From positions 1 to 64,000 of the forward strand of contig JAHIVH010000034.1 in the NCBI GenBank assembly GCA_018816735.1: 64,000 bases of DNA, given 5' to 3'. The DNA is from Pseudomonadota bacterium. GTDB taxonomy: Bacteria; Desulfobacterota; Desulfobacteria; Desulfobacterales; JAHIVH01. The translations under genes and the position numbers were made by a program. The notes below the pieces were generated by a model. It searched no databases, had not been told where the DNA came from, and saw nothing but the letters and a program-made list of their open reading frames with translations. Of the stretch, positions 16,794 to 24,585 are shown piece by piece (position 1 is the first letter of the stretch; each line of letters begins with the position of its first letter).

Positions 16794-18569
16794 TCAGTGC
16801 TTACCCCCGGTATCCGAATGCGCCTGCATCATCATCTTCATCATATCCATATAGGGTACGACTCCCACCGGCAGACTCATGGATGTCACTGTTACCGGCC
16901 GGAAGCTGACCCGCAATTCGCCATCGATCCGGGAAACGACGCTTTCCTTGAGCCACATATCGTTATCGGTGACGGGATAATCCTCCCGATAATGCACACC
17001 CCGGCTTTCAGTCCGCACAAGGGCGCTGCGTCCGGCCGCTTCGAGAAGGTGCACCATATTCCCGAGTTCAAGGGCATCAATCCATTCCTTATTGTAGTTC
17101 CTGCCTTTTCCCGTCACATACAGATGGGGGAGCTTATTTTTCTTCACATCTTCTATAAAGGCGATGAAGGATTCCAATTCATGACCATTTCTGATCGGGC
17201 CAAGATTTTTATGGGCTTCCTGCTGTATGCGTCGCCTCAACGAGGCAGGCGATATACCTTTTTTTTTTGCCAAGGGCGCCTCAGCTTTTTCCCGCAGCAA
17301 CACAATCGTTTTTCTGCCAGGTTTCTGCCCGGATTTGTTTCGTGCAAAACCAGCTGCATGCTCACCGGCATCCCGCCCCTGAACGAGCATCTCGGTAATA
17401 GCGGAAAAAACCCGATTTGCACCAAAAGCGCCGAGTGTACACTCTCCCGCAGCATAGAGTCCCGGTACTGATGTTTCAAAGTGTTCATTGACAATGATTC
17501 CGCCATCAAAATACTCAACAGCGGGTCCAACTTCGATGGGCGTATTCTCTTCAAGCATTTTTCCCCATCCCGAGAGATCGATCGCCTTGTATTTCCAGGA
17601 GGGGAATATAAAAGACGCCACCATTTTCATCATATCCCATGACACATCCCCCCTGCTATAGTGTATGCCTCCATTTGAGAAACCTTTGCCGGCCCGCACT
17701 TCCTTCATGGTCGCCTGCGATACAAAGCTTTTGTTCCATTCGGTGGCAGTTCCGGTTTCCACCATATAGGGATCATATCCCGCAAGAATATCATCACCAT
17801 TGGCATTGGTCAGTTTACCGCCGCAGATCAGGCTCATGAGGTAAGGTGCGAGACTTCCCCTCAGCATCGGAGGTTCATACATAATGTTGCAGCAATAGGT
17901 GATGAATTCCATATTGCCGATAACCGCACCTGCCCTATGCGACATGGCAATTCCTTCACCGGAGAGATCCCGCATGCCGGTATTCGGCCAGAATGCCTTG
18001 TGCCAGCCGCCGGTGGCGATCACTATCGCCCTGGCCCTGAAAACAAAAAAATTACCGGTCGGAATATCGAGACCGAGCGCACCGGTGACTTTGCCATCCA
18101 TGACAACGAGATCGATGATCATTACGTCTTCCATCAGTTCCACACCGGATTTCCGGGCTTTCTTAAGCAACACATCCATAATATGTGTGCCACTTGAGAA
18201 TACCATTCGCTGATCGGACATTTTTATCTCCAATCCCCAAGCCATCATATCCTCCAAAAGACGCGGCGCCTGACGGATATACTGCTCAACAAGCTTTTGA
18301 TTGTTCATATAAAAACCCTGCGTGACTATATCATTCATGACTTTTTCCATACTGTCATTCGGATCACCGTCACGCCCGAGTTTATGCATGCTGTTGCCGT
18401 CGAGCGTGAAGTCCGCACCTGCCATGGGGCTTGCACCGCACCTGGCCAGGGGGCCTTTGCTCAGCAGTATCGTCCTTGCACCTTTTTCACATGAGGAAAT
18501 GGCGGCACTGAATCCCGCCCCGCCTCCGCCAACGATCAACACGTCGGTTTCAATCCATATTTCTGCCAT
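16794..18569 (-). CDS. FAD-dependent fumarate reductase/succinate dehydrogenase-like flavoprotein
   Basis: 591 residues preceded by GGGAGC. The Rossmann FAD site is VLIVGGGGAGFSAA (10-23), with IVIATGGW near 190 and the C-terminal flavin loop SVPGLYAAGECTLGAFGANR near 365-385. A helical C-terminal domain of the SdhA/AprA/NadB class follows. The segment that carries the covalent-FAD histidine in SdhA reads ARCGASPMAGADF here, so FAD is probably non-covalent. It is the first gene of the long operon after the MarR gene and is followed by the small 2Fe-2S protein. A role as a reductase or dehydrogenase acting on a C=C or C-C bond of the pathway compound is inferred; AprA identity is unlikely because AprB is absent. 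Confidence 0.85.
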   Translation of the reverse strand: MAEIWIETDVLIVGGGGAGFSAAISSCEKGARTILLSKGPLARCGASPMAGADFTLDGNSMHKLGRDGDPNDSMEKVMNDIVTQGFYMNNQKLVEQYIRQAPRLLEDMMAWGLEIKMSDQRMVFSSGTHIMDVLLKKARKSGVELMEDVMIIDLVVMDGKVTGALGLDIPTGNFFVFRARAIVIATGGWHKAFWPNTGMRDLSGEGIAMSHRAGAVIGNMEFITYCCNIMYEPPMLRGSLAPYLMSLICGGKLTNANGDDILAGYDPYMVETGTATEWNKSFVSQATMKEVRAGKGFSNGGIHYSRGDVSWDMMKMVASFIFPSWKYKAIDLSGWGKMLEENTPIEVGPAVEYFDGGIIVNEHFETSVPGLYAAGECTLGAFGANRVFSAITEMLVQGRDAGEHAAGFARNKSGQKPGRKTIVLLREKAEAPLAKKKGISPASLRRRIQQEAHKNLGPIRNGHELESFIAFIEDVKKNKLPHLYVTGKGRNYNKEWIDALELGNMVHLLEAAGRSALVRTESRGVHYREDYPVTDNDMWLKESVVSRIDGELRVSFRPVTVTSMSLPVGVVPYMDMMKMMMQAHSDTGGKH

Positions 18570-18617
18570 TGGTTTGCTCCCGTTCCTGATAATATGTGTT
18601 CCCTTGATTCCTCGGGA

Positions 18618-18632
18618 TTTTAACAGTTAAAA
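18618..18632. promoter_or_regulatory. Palindrome TTTTAACAGTTAAAA upstream of the flavoprotein operon
   Basis: Perfect 7-1-7 inverted repeat about 50 bp upstream of the flavoprotein start. It could be an operator or part of the untranslated leader. AT-rich palindromes of this size can arise by chance, so confidence is low. Confidence 0.3.
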
Positions 18633-18731
18633 TAAATGATAATCTTGCTCGCTTATGCAAACGTTCAGATAGTTACTGAATCAATAATGTGCGTGATTCA
18701 ATTCATGAAATCTGCCGATATTTTGTTAATG

Positions 18732-18748
18732 TGCTTAACCATTAAGCA
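18732..18748. promoter_or_regulatory. Putative MarR operator TGCTTAACCATTAAGCA
   Basis: Perfect 7-3-7 dyad between the MarR stop codon and the flavoprotein operon. The same TGCTTAAC core recurs directly upstream of the MarR gene (19239-19246). A shared motif at both sites supports binding by this MarR protein and control of the operon. No T-run follows it on the minus strand, so it is not a typical terminator. Confidence 0.5.
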
Positions 18749-18753
18749 AAAAA

Positions 18754-19218
18754 TTATTTCCGTTCCGCCATGACTATTTTTACATACTCCTCAAACTGGG
18801 AAATCGACACTTCCAAAAAAGAATGCTCTGCGTCCGTGAGTTCTTTCATCCATTTAACAATAACTTTATCCATATCCTTATGAAACTGTCGGTGGTTTTC
18901 ATATGCGGTTTTTCCCATCTTCGTGAGATGCAACAATACTTCCTTGTTATTATCATTGGCCGCACTTCGGACGATGAGGCGCTTCTTTTCCAGCTTCTTG
19001 ATTGTTTGGGAAATTGCAGGTTTGCTGACCCCGAGGGTCAATGCGAGTTCAGTGACATTGATGCCCATGTTTTTTCCTATGGCCTCTATGGTGTGTATTT
19101 CAGACGGATAGAGCATATTTCCTGTACCGAATTCTCTCGGGGTCTTTTCAATCAGATAGTATCTGTCAAGCGCCCTTGACATACGGCCAATTAATTTTTC
19201 CACATCGTTATCTTTCAT
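18754..19218 (-). CDS. MarR family transcriptional regulator
   Basis: 154 residues with a winged-helix MarR fold. The recognition region reads ALTLGVSKPAISQTIKKLEKKRL (about 60-82) and the wing SANDNNKEVLLHLTKMGKTAYE, with N- and C-terminal dimerisation helices. It lies 184 bp upstream of the flavoprotein gene on the same strand and is the obvious local regulator of the corrinoid/ATC operon. Related dyads lie on both sides of the gene. The start has no Shine-Dalgarno but sits ten bases from the upstream operator. The ligand is unknown and is probably the pathway substrate or a toxic thiol intermediate. Confidence 0.9.
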   Translation of the reverse strand: MKDNDVEKLIGRMSRALDRYYLIEKTPREFGTGNMLYPSEIHTIEAIGKNMGINVTELALTLGVSKPAISQTIKKLEKKRLIVRSAANDNNKEVLLHLTKMGKTAYENHRQFHKDMDKVIVKWMKELTDAEHSFLEVSISQFEEYVKIVMAERK

Positions 19219-19227
19219 GATGCATAG

Positions 19228-19255
19228 TATTGTTCATATGCTTAACAATAAGTCA
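19228..19255. promoter_or_regulatory. Putative MarR autoregulatory operator
   Basis: A 23-bp dyad, TATTGTT-N9-AACAATA (19228-19250), overlaps a copy of the TGCTTAAC core (19239-19246) seen also at 18732. It lies ten bases upstream of the MarR start codon, the usual place for autorepression. Inferred from symmetry and from the shared core only. Confidence 0.5.
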
Positions 19256-19402
19256 AGTAAATTTTTTATAAATCACCCTTGATCTCCGGCGCTAAAAAAA
19301 ATCCATGAAATGTCCAATGCCTGCCATCGTAAACCTTGTGCGAATGTTTTTCAATTTAAAGCAAAGCACGATGATTCTTTGGTCAAAATGGGGGGATTGA
19401 AA

Positions 19403-21199
19403 CTAAAGCCCGATTAATCTTGCAAGCGTTTCAAGTCTGCCCTGTTTGATCTGTTTGTCTTTTTCCAGATAGGGCCCACCTGAATCGAATATGATCCTTT
19501 CATTCTCACCTAATCTACGGGTCCATGGTTTCCATACCGGCAATTCGCTTTCCGGAGGGTTCGGATCCCCGGTTCTCGCAAACTGGGAATAATACGTCAT
19601 CATCGCATCGGAAAGGGCTTCCCGATTCTCCTTATTCTCCTCGCTCCAACCGAATCGTGTGCAGCTTTCCGGATCTGTTGAGAAATTGCCGAAAACAAAG
19701 GGGAGATCCATCGCGTGTCCTGCTCCGACATAATGGTCAAATGGTTCAGGTTCGTCATTCCAGGCAAATCGATAGACATAGACATCCTGATGTTTGCTTA
19801 ACCCTCTGGCCGAGAGATCGGTTGCGGCCAACTCAAACAAACTGTTGATAACATCCGTAAGCGGGTCATAAAGATCAAGGAGCAGGCGAAAAAGCGGATT
19901 CAGCCAGTCATTGATATCCACATCCGGATTGTCCGGGTCAAACCCCTGAATCATGGCATACTCTGCATTTTCCCCAAAAAAGAACATGGGAAGAAAGAGT
20001 TTAAGTTCTTCTGTTGTATTTCCTGCAATAAACGGCACATGATTATATTCCCCTTTTTTGAAAAGAATCTTCGGGTCTTTCGGAATGACATAACCGTCTG
20101 CTATAATCCCAAGGATGGAGGCATTGATCCATCTTGTCCCGTTTAAAGGCACACCAGAGATCCAGCTATAATTCGGATCATAAACTTCCTCTATGGTTTT
20201 TGACCTCAGGTAATCTGAAAGGTCATCAAATACAACCATGCCTTCTTCATTGATAACGGATAAGCCCTGAATTTCATAATTATCCTTTTTAAGAAGACGG
20301 TTTACAATTCTTCCTGTGCCTTCTTCAGCGCCGCTCATGGGAGATGCTGACGGGAAACCACTAAAGGCAATGGCTCTGTGAAATAAACCTTCAGCCAGTG
20401 GTGATGCCATCATGGAATAAACGTTAAGTGCTCCGGCAGACTGGCCACTGATAGTGATATTGTCCTTGTCCCCGCCAAAGGCCTTAATGTTCTCATTCAA
20501 CCATTTCAGCATTTTTATAATGTCAAGTGTTCCAAAATTCCCGGAATCCTCGGATTCGTCTCCGGTTCGGACTGCCGGGTGGGCAAAAAAACCAAATGTT
20601 GCCAGCCGGTAATTCAAGGTCACCGTTATCATATTTGTCTTCACAGCGAGATTCATGCCGTCATATACCGTCAGGTCTCCACGGCCCAGGAAATTGCCGC
20701 CTCCATAAAGAAATACGAACACCGGTAATTTCTTTTCGTTTGTTTTGGGACGCCAGATATTCAAATACAGGCAATCTTCACTGCCGCACACTTCTCCATA
20801 AGCTTCGGGGTCTGTTTCGGAAATAAAATTGCCATACTGAACACAGTAACTCCCAAACGCGACGGTATCAAGCACCCCTTCCCACGGGTCCGGGTCCTGA
20901 GGGGTGCGCCATCTCAGTTCACCCACTGGTGGTTTGGCATAGGGAACCCCAAGCCATGCATAAGCCCTGTCTTCTGCTTCTTTCCCCATGACCAGTCCTT
21001 GTTTCGTTTCTCGTATTAACGGCGATGAAGTGTCTTCAGCAGCTGAAACTGTTTTATCGGCTGTGTCTTCGCTGGCAGTCGAATCAATCCCATCCAACAC
21101 TTCTTGTGTTTCCGGTATATCGCACGACCATAAAACGAAAAATGAGAGCAACAAAATAAATACATTCACATTTTTTTTTATAAACGCTTCAACTATCAT
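19403..21199 (-). CDS. Carboxylesterase type B (alpha/beta hydrolase), lipoprotein
   Basis: 598 residues with a lipoprotein signal peptide (FFVLWSC, lipid-modified Cys26). The carboxylesterase/lipase type B fold shows PYAKPPVGELRW, CLYLNIWRPK, FLYGGGNFLGRGD, the nucleophile elbow ISGQSAGA near 250, GNTTEELKLF (acid region) and GAGHAMDLPFVFG carrying the catalytic histidine. The C-terminal FARTGDPNPPE is also typical. It is a membrane-anchored periplasmic or surface esterase acting on carboxylic esters; the exact substrate is unknown. It is monocistronic with AGAGGA before the ATG. A Thr/Ser/Asp/Glu-rich linker (about 27-60) separates the anchor from the enzyme. Confidence 0.92.
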   Translation of the reverse strand: MIVEAFIKKNVNVFILLLSFFVLWSCDIPETQEVLDGIDSTASEDTADKTVSAAEDTSSPLIRETKQGLVMGKEAEDRAYAWLGVPYAKPPVGELRWRTPQDPDPWEGVLDTVAFGSYCVQYGNFISETDPEAYGEVCGSEDCLYLNIWRPKTNEKKLPVFVFLYGGGNFLGRGDLTVYDGMNLAVKTNMITVTLNYRLATFGFFAHPAVRTGDESEDSGNFGTLDIIKMLKWLNENIKAFGGDKDNITISGQSAGALNVYSMMASPLAEGLFHRAIAFSGFPSASPMSGAEEGTGRIVNRLLKKDNYEIQGLSVINEEGMVVFDDLSDYLRSKTIEEVYDPNYSWISGVPLNGTRWINASILGIIADGYVIPKDPKILFKKGEYNHVPFIAGNTTEELKLFLPMFFFGENAEYAMIQGFDPDNPDVDINDWLNPLFRLLLDLYDPLTDVINSLFELAATDLSARGLSKHQDVYVYRFAWNDEPEPFDHYVGAGHAMDLPFVFGNFSTDPESCTRFGWSEENKENREALSDAMMTYYSQFARTGDPNPPESELPVWKPWTRRLGENERIIFDSGGPYLEKDKQIKQGRLETLARLIGL

Positions 21200-21617
21200 A
21201 CTGAATCCTCTTTTGGGTTAAAATATTTCAATACAACAGGCGTGATTATATATGCGATATAATCAGGTACTGCGTCCACCTGAACAATAGTCTCATTAGC
21301 TACCATTCAATTAAATAAAAATTGAAATTTATATAATTAATCAGTGATTATTTTATGGAATAAATTAAAAATTAATTTAATAAATGTCAATAATTAATAT
21401 GAAATTTGTTTCGTATCTGACTCGGGTTTGACGTTATGATGGAAAAGAAGATGTCCCGGACAAGGAATAGTCAGCCTCACGAAAGAAAACCGGTTTGAAT
21501 TATAGGGGGAATGTGTGTTTGACGAGGTAAACGGTGAATGCCCTGGAGTTCTGGGGACAGTTTGCATGACGATGAGAAAACAAGTATGCTGTCCCCATCA
21601 TTCCAGATGAGTCAAGA
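21200..21617. other. AT-rich intergenic region
   Basis: 418 bp. The first 220 bp are very AT-rich and probably hold the esterase promoter. The second half contains the inverted repeat described at 21552-21597. No open frame of interest was seen. Confidence 0.4.
21552..21597. repeat. REP-like inverted repeat TGGGGACAG ... CTGTCCCCA
   Basis: Perfect 9-bp arms separated by 28 bases, ending 20 bp before the stop codon of the small lipoprotein gene. TGGGGACAG-type ends resemble the palindromic extragenic elements mobilised by REP-associated Y1 transposases. It could also act as a transcript-end hairpin. Only one copy is seen in the window. Confidence 0.45.
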
Positions 21618-22205
21618 TCAATTAAAAGCCGGTTTCACCACAATGAGAGGTACATCATCAAATGATTCACTTTCCCATTTATAGCTTCCGAAAAGGCCAA
21701 AAAACAGGGGCTTGCGTTGCGCATTGTGGTTAATCACTTTTACGCCTTTCTTTAAAGATACAGTAAGCTCCCCATTGATTTTCGCGCCAATTGATTTTAA
21801 TTGCTTGCGCGCATCATCTTCAAGCTTAACCACCGTAATTTCAATCGAGCCATCCGGTTGTGAATCCACAGAGAATATATCCATGAAGTCGTAATCATTA
21901 CCGGGAGAGACTCTTTTTTCAGCATAGACTTTGTATCGCCCTTTACCCAGATACGCGACTTTTTCAATGTCAGGGGTTTCCTTGAGCTTTTTCTCCCCAT
22001 CTTCTTCATCCGTCTTTGTCAGCTCTCCTTGCTCTGCAGCCGTAAATGTTGGGGCATACACCAAAGTGCCATCATAGGTGAATGTATATCCCCCATCCTT
22101 ATTTACGGTCACATTGGCCTTAAAATTTTCCGGTATCCAGCAACCACCAAAAAAGATGACCATGCCTGCAATCAGCACCAATAAAACTGCACGAAATTTG
22201 ATCAT
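21618..22205 (-). CDS. Hypothetical lipoprotein
   Basis: 195 residues from the ATG at 22205, preceded by GGAGGGG. The signal peptide ends in a lipobox FFGGC (Cys22). The mature part is beta-rich and charged (NVTVNKDGGYTFTYDGTLVY, GKGRYKVYAEKRV, GSIEITVVKLEDD) and includes a repeated statement of size or sign change typical of outer-membrane or periplasmic lipoproteins of unknown function. I do not recognise a family. It is monocistronic, with a REP-like hairpin after its stop. Confidence 0.7.
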   Translation of the reverse strand: MIKFRAVLLVLIAGMVIFFGGCWIPENFKANVTVNKDGGYTFTYDGTLVYAPTFTAAEQGELTKTDEEDGEKKLKETPDIEKVAYLGKGRYKVYAEKRVSPGNDYDFMDIFSVDSQPDGSIEITVVKLEDDARKQLKSIGAKINGELTVSLKKGVKVINHNAQRKPLFFGLFGSYKWESESFDDVPLIVVKPAFN

Positions 22206-22416
22206 TTTCCCCTCCTTCATGTATGAAATTATAGTCATTGCCCCTTATACCATTCATTCACCGGAACACATTAAATGGATTTGGCTGGAATTTCTTATTG
22301 CTATTTGGGTTGTTTGACACAATAAATTTTTCTGTAACAGTTTAGTGCTTTGAATAAAAAAGCTGACATCAGAAATCAAGTTATAGTATGCAGTTCCCAA
22401 GATCATGGAGAGCTGC

Positions 22417-22672
22417 ATGGGACCAGTTATTTTCAGTTACCGTTCAAAAGATTTAACGAAGCCGACATATACCACATTAAGGAGAGAATCTCCACCTATT
22501 TCAATAAAGGCCGAAGATACATATCTCCCGGGTGCTGTGCCAGGATCGGGAGTGATTTCAGCCAAACGGCAAATTGAAGGAATACGCTGCCCGTGATTTT
22601 CTTTTGCGCCTGGAAGAAAAGGGTTTTGTTAAGCTTCCGCCCAGACAAGACAGCGTCCGAAAAACAACTTAA
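22417..22672 (+). pseudogene. DUF4338 (DruA-like) transposase N-terminal relic
   Basis: Translating three frames in succession gives MGPVIFSYRSKDL, then NEADIYHIKERISTYFNKG, then RVLCQDRE*FQPNGKLKEY and ARDFLLRLEEKGFVKLPPRQ. This follows the DUF4338 N-terminal domain used by many IS transposases and by DruA (HI..I.....R..LS..LC..W.W..PNG.LKD.ACR.LLL.LE..G.I.LPPRR). There are two frameshifts, and a TGA replaces the expected Trp. The catalytic remainder is missing. The ATG at 22417 still has a GGAG upstream. The element is dead. Confidence 0.75.
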
Positions 22673-22701
22673 AGAAGGAATGTTTTTTCGCAAATCCCCT
22701 T

Positions 22702-23010
22702 TCACAAACAATGTTTTTCAAAATGTACACTGTCAGAAATTCCTTGTTTTTGATGAGCAAGTGTGGTACAGGCGTTGGAAACAATTATCATTAAATTAAA
22801 AATTTCATCGGATTTCAAGGTGGATATTTTTCCATATTTCCGGCTATTGATTAAATAGAGCATGTTTAAGGGATTGCAACTGCGAATCCAATATGTTTGA
22901 TCCGATGGGCCTGCTTCCAGAAGGCAAACTGAATAGTCGGGGTTTTCTGATAGTCGATTGGCTAAAACGCAACCTGCTGAACCACCACCGATGATGATAT
23001 AGTCAAACAT
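22702..23010 (-). pseudogene. Truncated GMC oxidoreductase (choline-dehydrogenase-like) N-terminus
   Basis: From an ATG at 23010 with AGGAGA upstream the frame reads [20 protein letters not shown], then [20 protein letters not shown]. This is the FAD-binding start of a choline-dehydrogenase-type GMC enzyme. Similarity stops after about 60 residues, near 22838, exactly where the 96-bp direct repeat begins. The open frame continues to 22702 through the repeat but has no GMC character. About 470 residues are missing, so the gene is a relic cut at the repeat junction. Confidence 0.75.
22743..22838. repeat. 96-bp direct repeat, copy A
   Basis: Matches 25902-25997 at 94 of 96 positions by my alignment (differences at 22757 and 22832). 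The offset is 3159 bp. It contains the plus-strand coding end [17 protein letters not shown] plus about 40 bp beyond the stop. It terminates the truncated GMC gene. Confidence 0.9.
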
Positions 23011-23280
23011 GTCGCTATTCTCCTGTTTATTTATCAAGAATATATGGATAAGATTTCATTTTTTTGAAAATGAAGAATATATCAAAAGCGATAGTGCTTC
23101 AATTGAGTTTTTCGATACACCATCATTGCAGTTCGGTTAAGGCTTTTTAGTGAGTTTTCAAGTGATTTTGGCCCCGGATTGAAATGGACTCCATTTATAT
23201 GCGGATAAGAAACTTTGTGTTCTCAGGAAGGGTTTCTATTGAAGGAAATTTTTATAGATTAAATTGTCCTGAAAAAAATC

Positions 23281-23309
23281 TTGACAATAGTTAGACGTCT
23301 AACTATATT
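23281..23309 (+). promoter_or_regulatory. Sigma-70 promoter of the MarR gene
   Basis: TTGACA at 23281-23286, a 17-bp spacer and TATATT at 23304-23309. The operator palindrome fills the spacer. The predicted start of transcription falls at about the ATG (23316), which has no Shine-Dalgarno, so the message may be leaderless. Confidence 0.65.
23288..23305. promoter_or_regulatory. MarR operator TAGTTAGACGTCTAACTA
   Basis: Perfect 18-bp palindrome between -35 and -10 of the MarR promoter. An almost identical site (TAGTTAGACACCTAACTA) lies upstream of the next gene at 23795. The TAGTTAG half-site is typical of MarR operators. Binding would block RNA polymerase. Confidence 0.8.
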
Positions 23310-23315
23310 TGTTCC

Positions 23316-23738
23316 ATGGAACCACTATTTATAATTCATCTGATTGCAAGAATACATGAGCAGTTTAATAAAAATATAATTCAAGAATTGAAGAACCATA
23401 ACATTAATGATCTGGTGCCTTCTCATGGAGACATTTTGTATGTTTTAAGTCTGAATAGTAGACTGACAATGAATGAACTGGCCAAATCAATAAATAGATC
23501 AAAACCCACAGTGACTATTCTTACCAGAAAGCTTGAAACAACGGGCTATATTCGTAAAACAGGGAACGAGAATGATACCCGTTCTTTCTTTGTGGAGCTG
23601 ACTGAAAAAGGAAAAAATTTAATCCCTATTCTGTATAAGATTTCTGAAAAAATAATCAAAAAAACTTTTGCCGGTATGAATGACCAGCAAAAATCTTCCG
23701 GCATGGAGTTTCTCTTCAGAATAAAAAATAATCTGTAA
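23316..23738 (+). CDS. MarR family transcriptional regulator
   Basis: 140 residues with a MarR winged helix: SHGDILYVLSLNSRLTMNELA, recognition helix INRSKPTVTILTRKLETTGY and wing GNENDTRSFFVELTEKGK. It is followed by an SRPBCC-domain gene that carries the same operator, so it probably autoregulates and controls that gene. The promoter and operator are placed so that the transcript may start at the ATG. It lies inside the segment bounded by the 96-bp repeats. The ligand is unknown, possibly a hydrophobic molecule bound by the SRPBCC partner. Confidence 0.92.
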   Translation: MEPLFIIHLIARIHEQFNKNIIQELKNHNINDLVPSHGDILYVLSLNSRLTMNELAKSINRSKPTVTILTRKLETTGYIRKTGNENDTRSFFVELTEKGKNLIPILYKISEKIIKKTFAGMNDQQKSSGMEFLFRIKNNL

Positions 23739-23794
23739 TGAGGATATTTATGTTTCCTGTAAACGTATTTATTTACTGATTTTAATTAATTTAA

Positions 23795-23812
23795 TAGTTA
23801 GACACCTAACTA
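23795..23812. promoter_or_regulatory. Second MarR operator TAGTTAGACACCTAACTA
   Basis: Differs from the perfect palindrome at 23288 in the two bases G-T of the centre (GACGTC to GACACC). It sits directly before the AAGGAGG ribosome-binding site of the SRPBCC gene, 15 bp from its ATG. Confidence 0.75.
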
Positions 23813-23826
23813 AAAGGAGGACGGAT

Positions 23827-24240
23827 ATGTATTTACAATTTAAAGAAGAATTTGAACGGCCATTGAATGAAGTGTATTCTTATTTCAAAACACCGGCTGA
23901 GTGGACACGACTTTATGGTTCTGGTGAGCCCGTAAAAACATTGAAAAACGGCTGGTATGCCGTTTATTTGACGAAGTTTCCTTTTCCATTAGTGGCCAAA
24001 ATTGTTGAAGATAGTTTTGAAAAAAAAGTACGCTGGATATTCAGTCGCTTTTGGCGTGGCGTTGGAGAAATTAGATTTTCAAGAGTCGGCGATAAGACCA
24101 TAGTCGAGGGTTATGAATACATTATCCCTCATGGATTATGGCTTTTTGCACCTCTTTTTGAAAAATTGGTATTAAGAAAAGGATTTGTTGCCATTTGGGA
24201 GCGCGGATGGAGACGCTTGCGACAAAAGAGTTTTACATAG
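23827..24240 (+). CDS. SRPBCC (START-like) domain protein
   Basis: 137 residues preceded by AAGGAGG. The beginning, FKEEFERPLNEVYSYFKTPAEWTRLYG, is the classic opening of polyketide-cyclase or START-like ligand-binding folds. The pattern of alternating strands (GWYAVYLTKFPFPLVAKIV, VGEIRFSRVGDKTIVEGYEY) and a long C-terminal helix supports it. Such domains bind hydrophobic ligands. It is controlled by the adjacent MarR protein through an operator copy at 23795. Its function is not known; a ligand-binding or detoxifying role is inferred. Confidence 0.75.
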   Translation: MYLQFKEEFERPLNEVYSYFKTPAEWTRLYGSGEPVKTLKNGWYAVYLTKFPFPLVAKIVEDSFEKKVRWIFSRFWRGVGEIRFSRVGDKTIVEGYEYIIPHGLWLFAPLFEKLVLRKGFVAIWERGWRRLRQKSFT

Positions 24241-24244
24241 TCTC

Positions 24245-24530
24245 TATAATATGGCTGATTTTGGATGCCCTGCACCTTACGCGCTGCATGCCGTGTCCCA
24301 AACCGTGCCTTGGTCAGTCCCGATGAGTAGAGGTGGATAAGCTTGGATAGGTTTTTGGACTTCTTAAGAGCAAGCCACATACAGAGGCGGCCCCCCAGAG
24401 AGTTACCGACTATCGGGCAGCCGGTAATGCCAGTGGTAGCCATGAACTCGCAGAGCCATTCGGCAAGGAACGGTGCGGCTTAAGAGGGGGGCGGGGCATG
24501 CCACTTCGACCGTCGCCGGGCAGATACTTC
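24245..24530 (-). pseudogene. Alpha/beta hydrolase relic
   Basis: Two frames together read KKYLPGDGRSGMPRPPLKPH, then FLAEWLCEFMATTGITGCPI and VGNSLGGRLCMWLALKKS. The segment contains the nucleophile elbow GNSLGG of an alpha/beta hydrolase and the preceding LPGxGRSGMP loop. The parts are separated by a frameshift near 24480 and an in-frame TAA. The region before the loop and most of the C-terminus are lacking. The 3' end abuts the convergent SRPBCC gene. Confidence 0.65.
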
Positions 24531-24585
24531 TTTGATTTTATTTTCAGATTGATCATAATCATCACATTTTAAAATATCTACTTTA

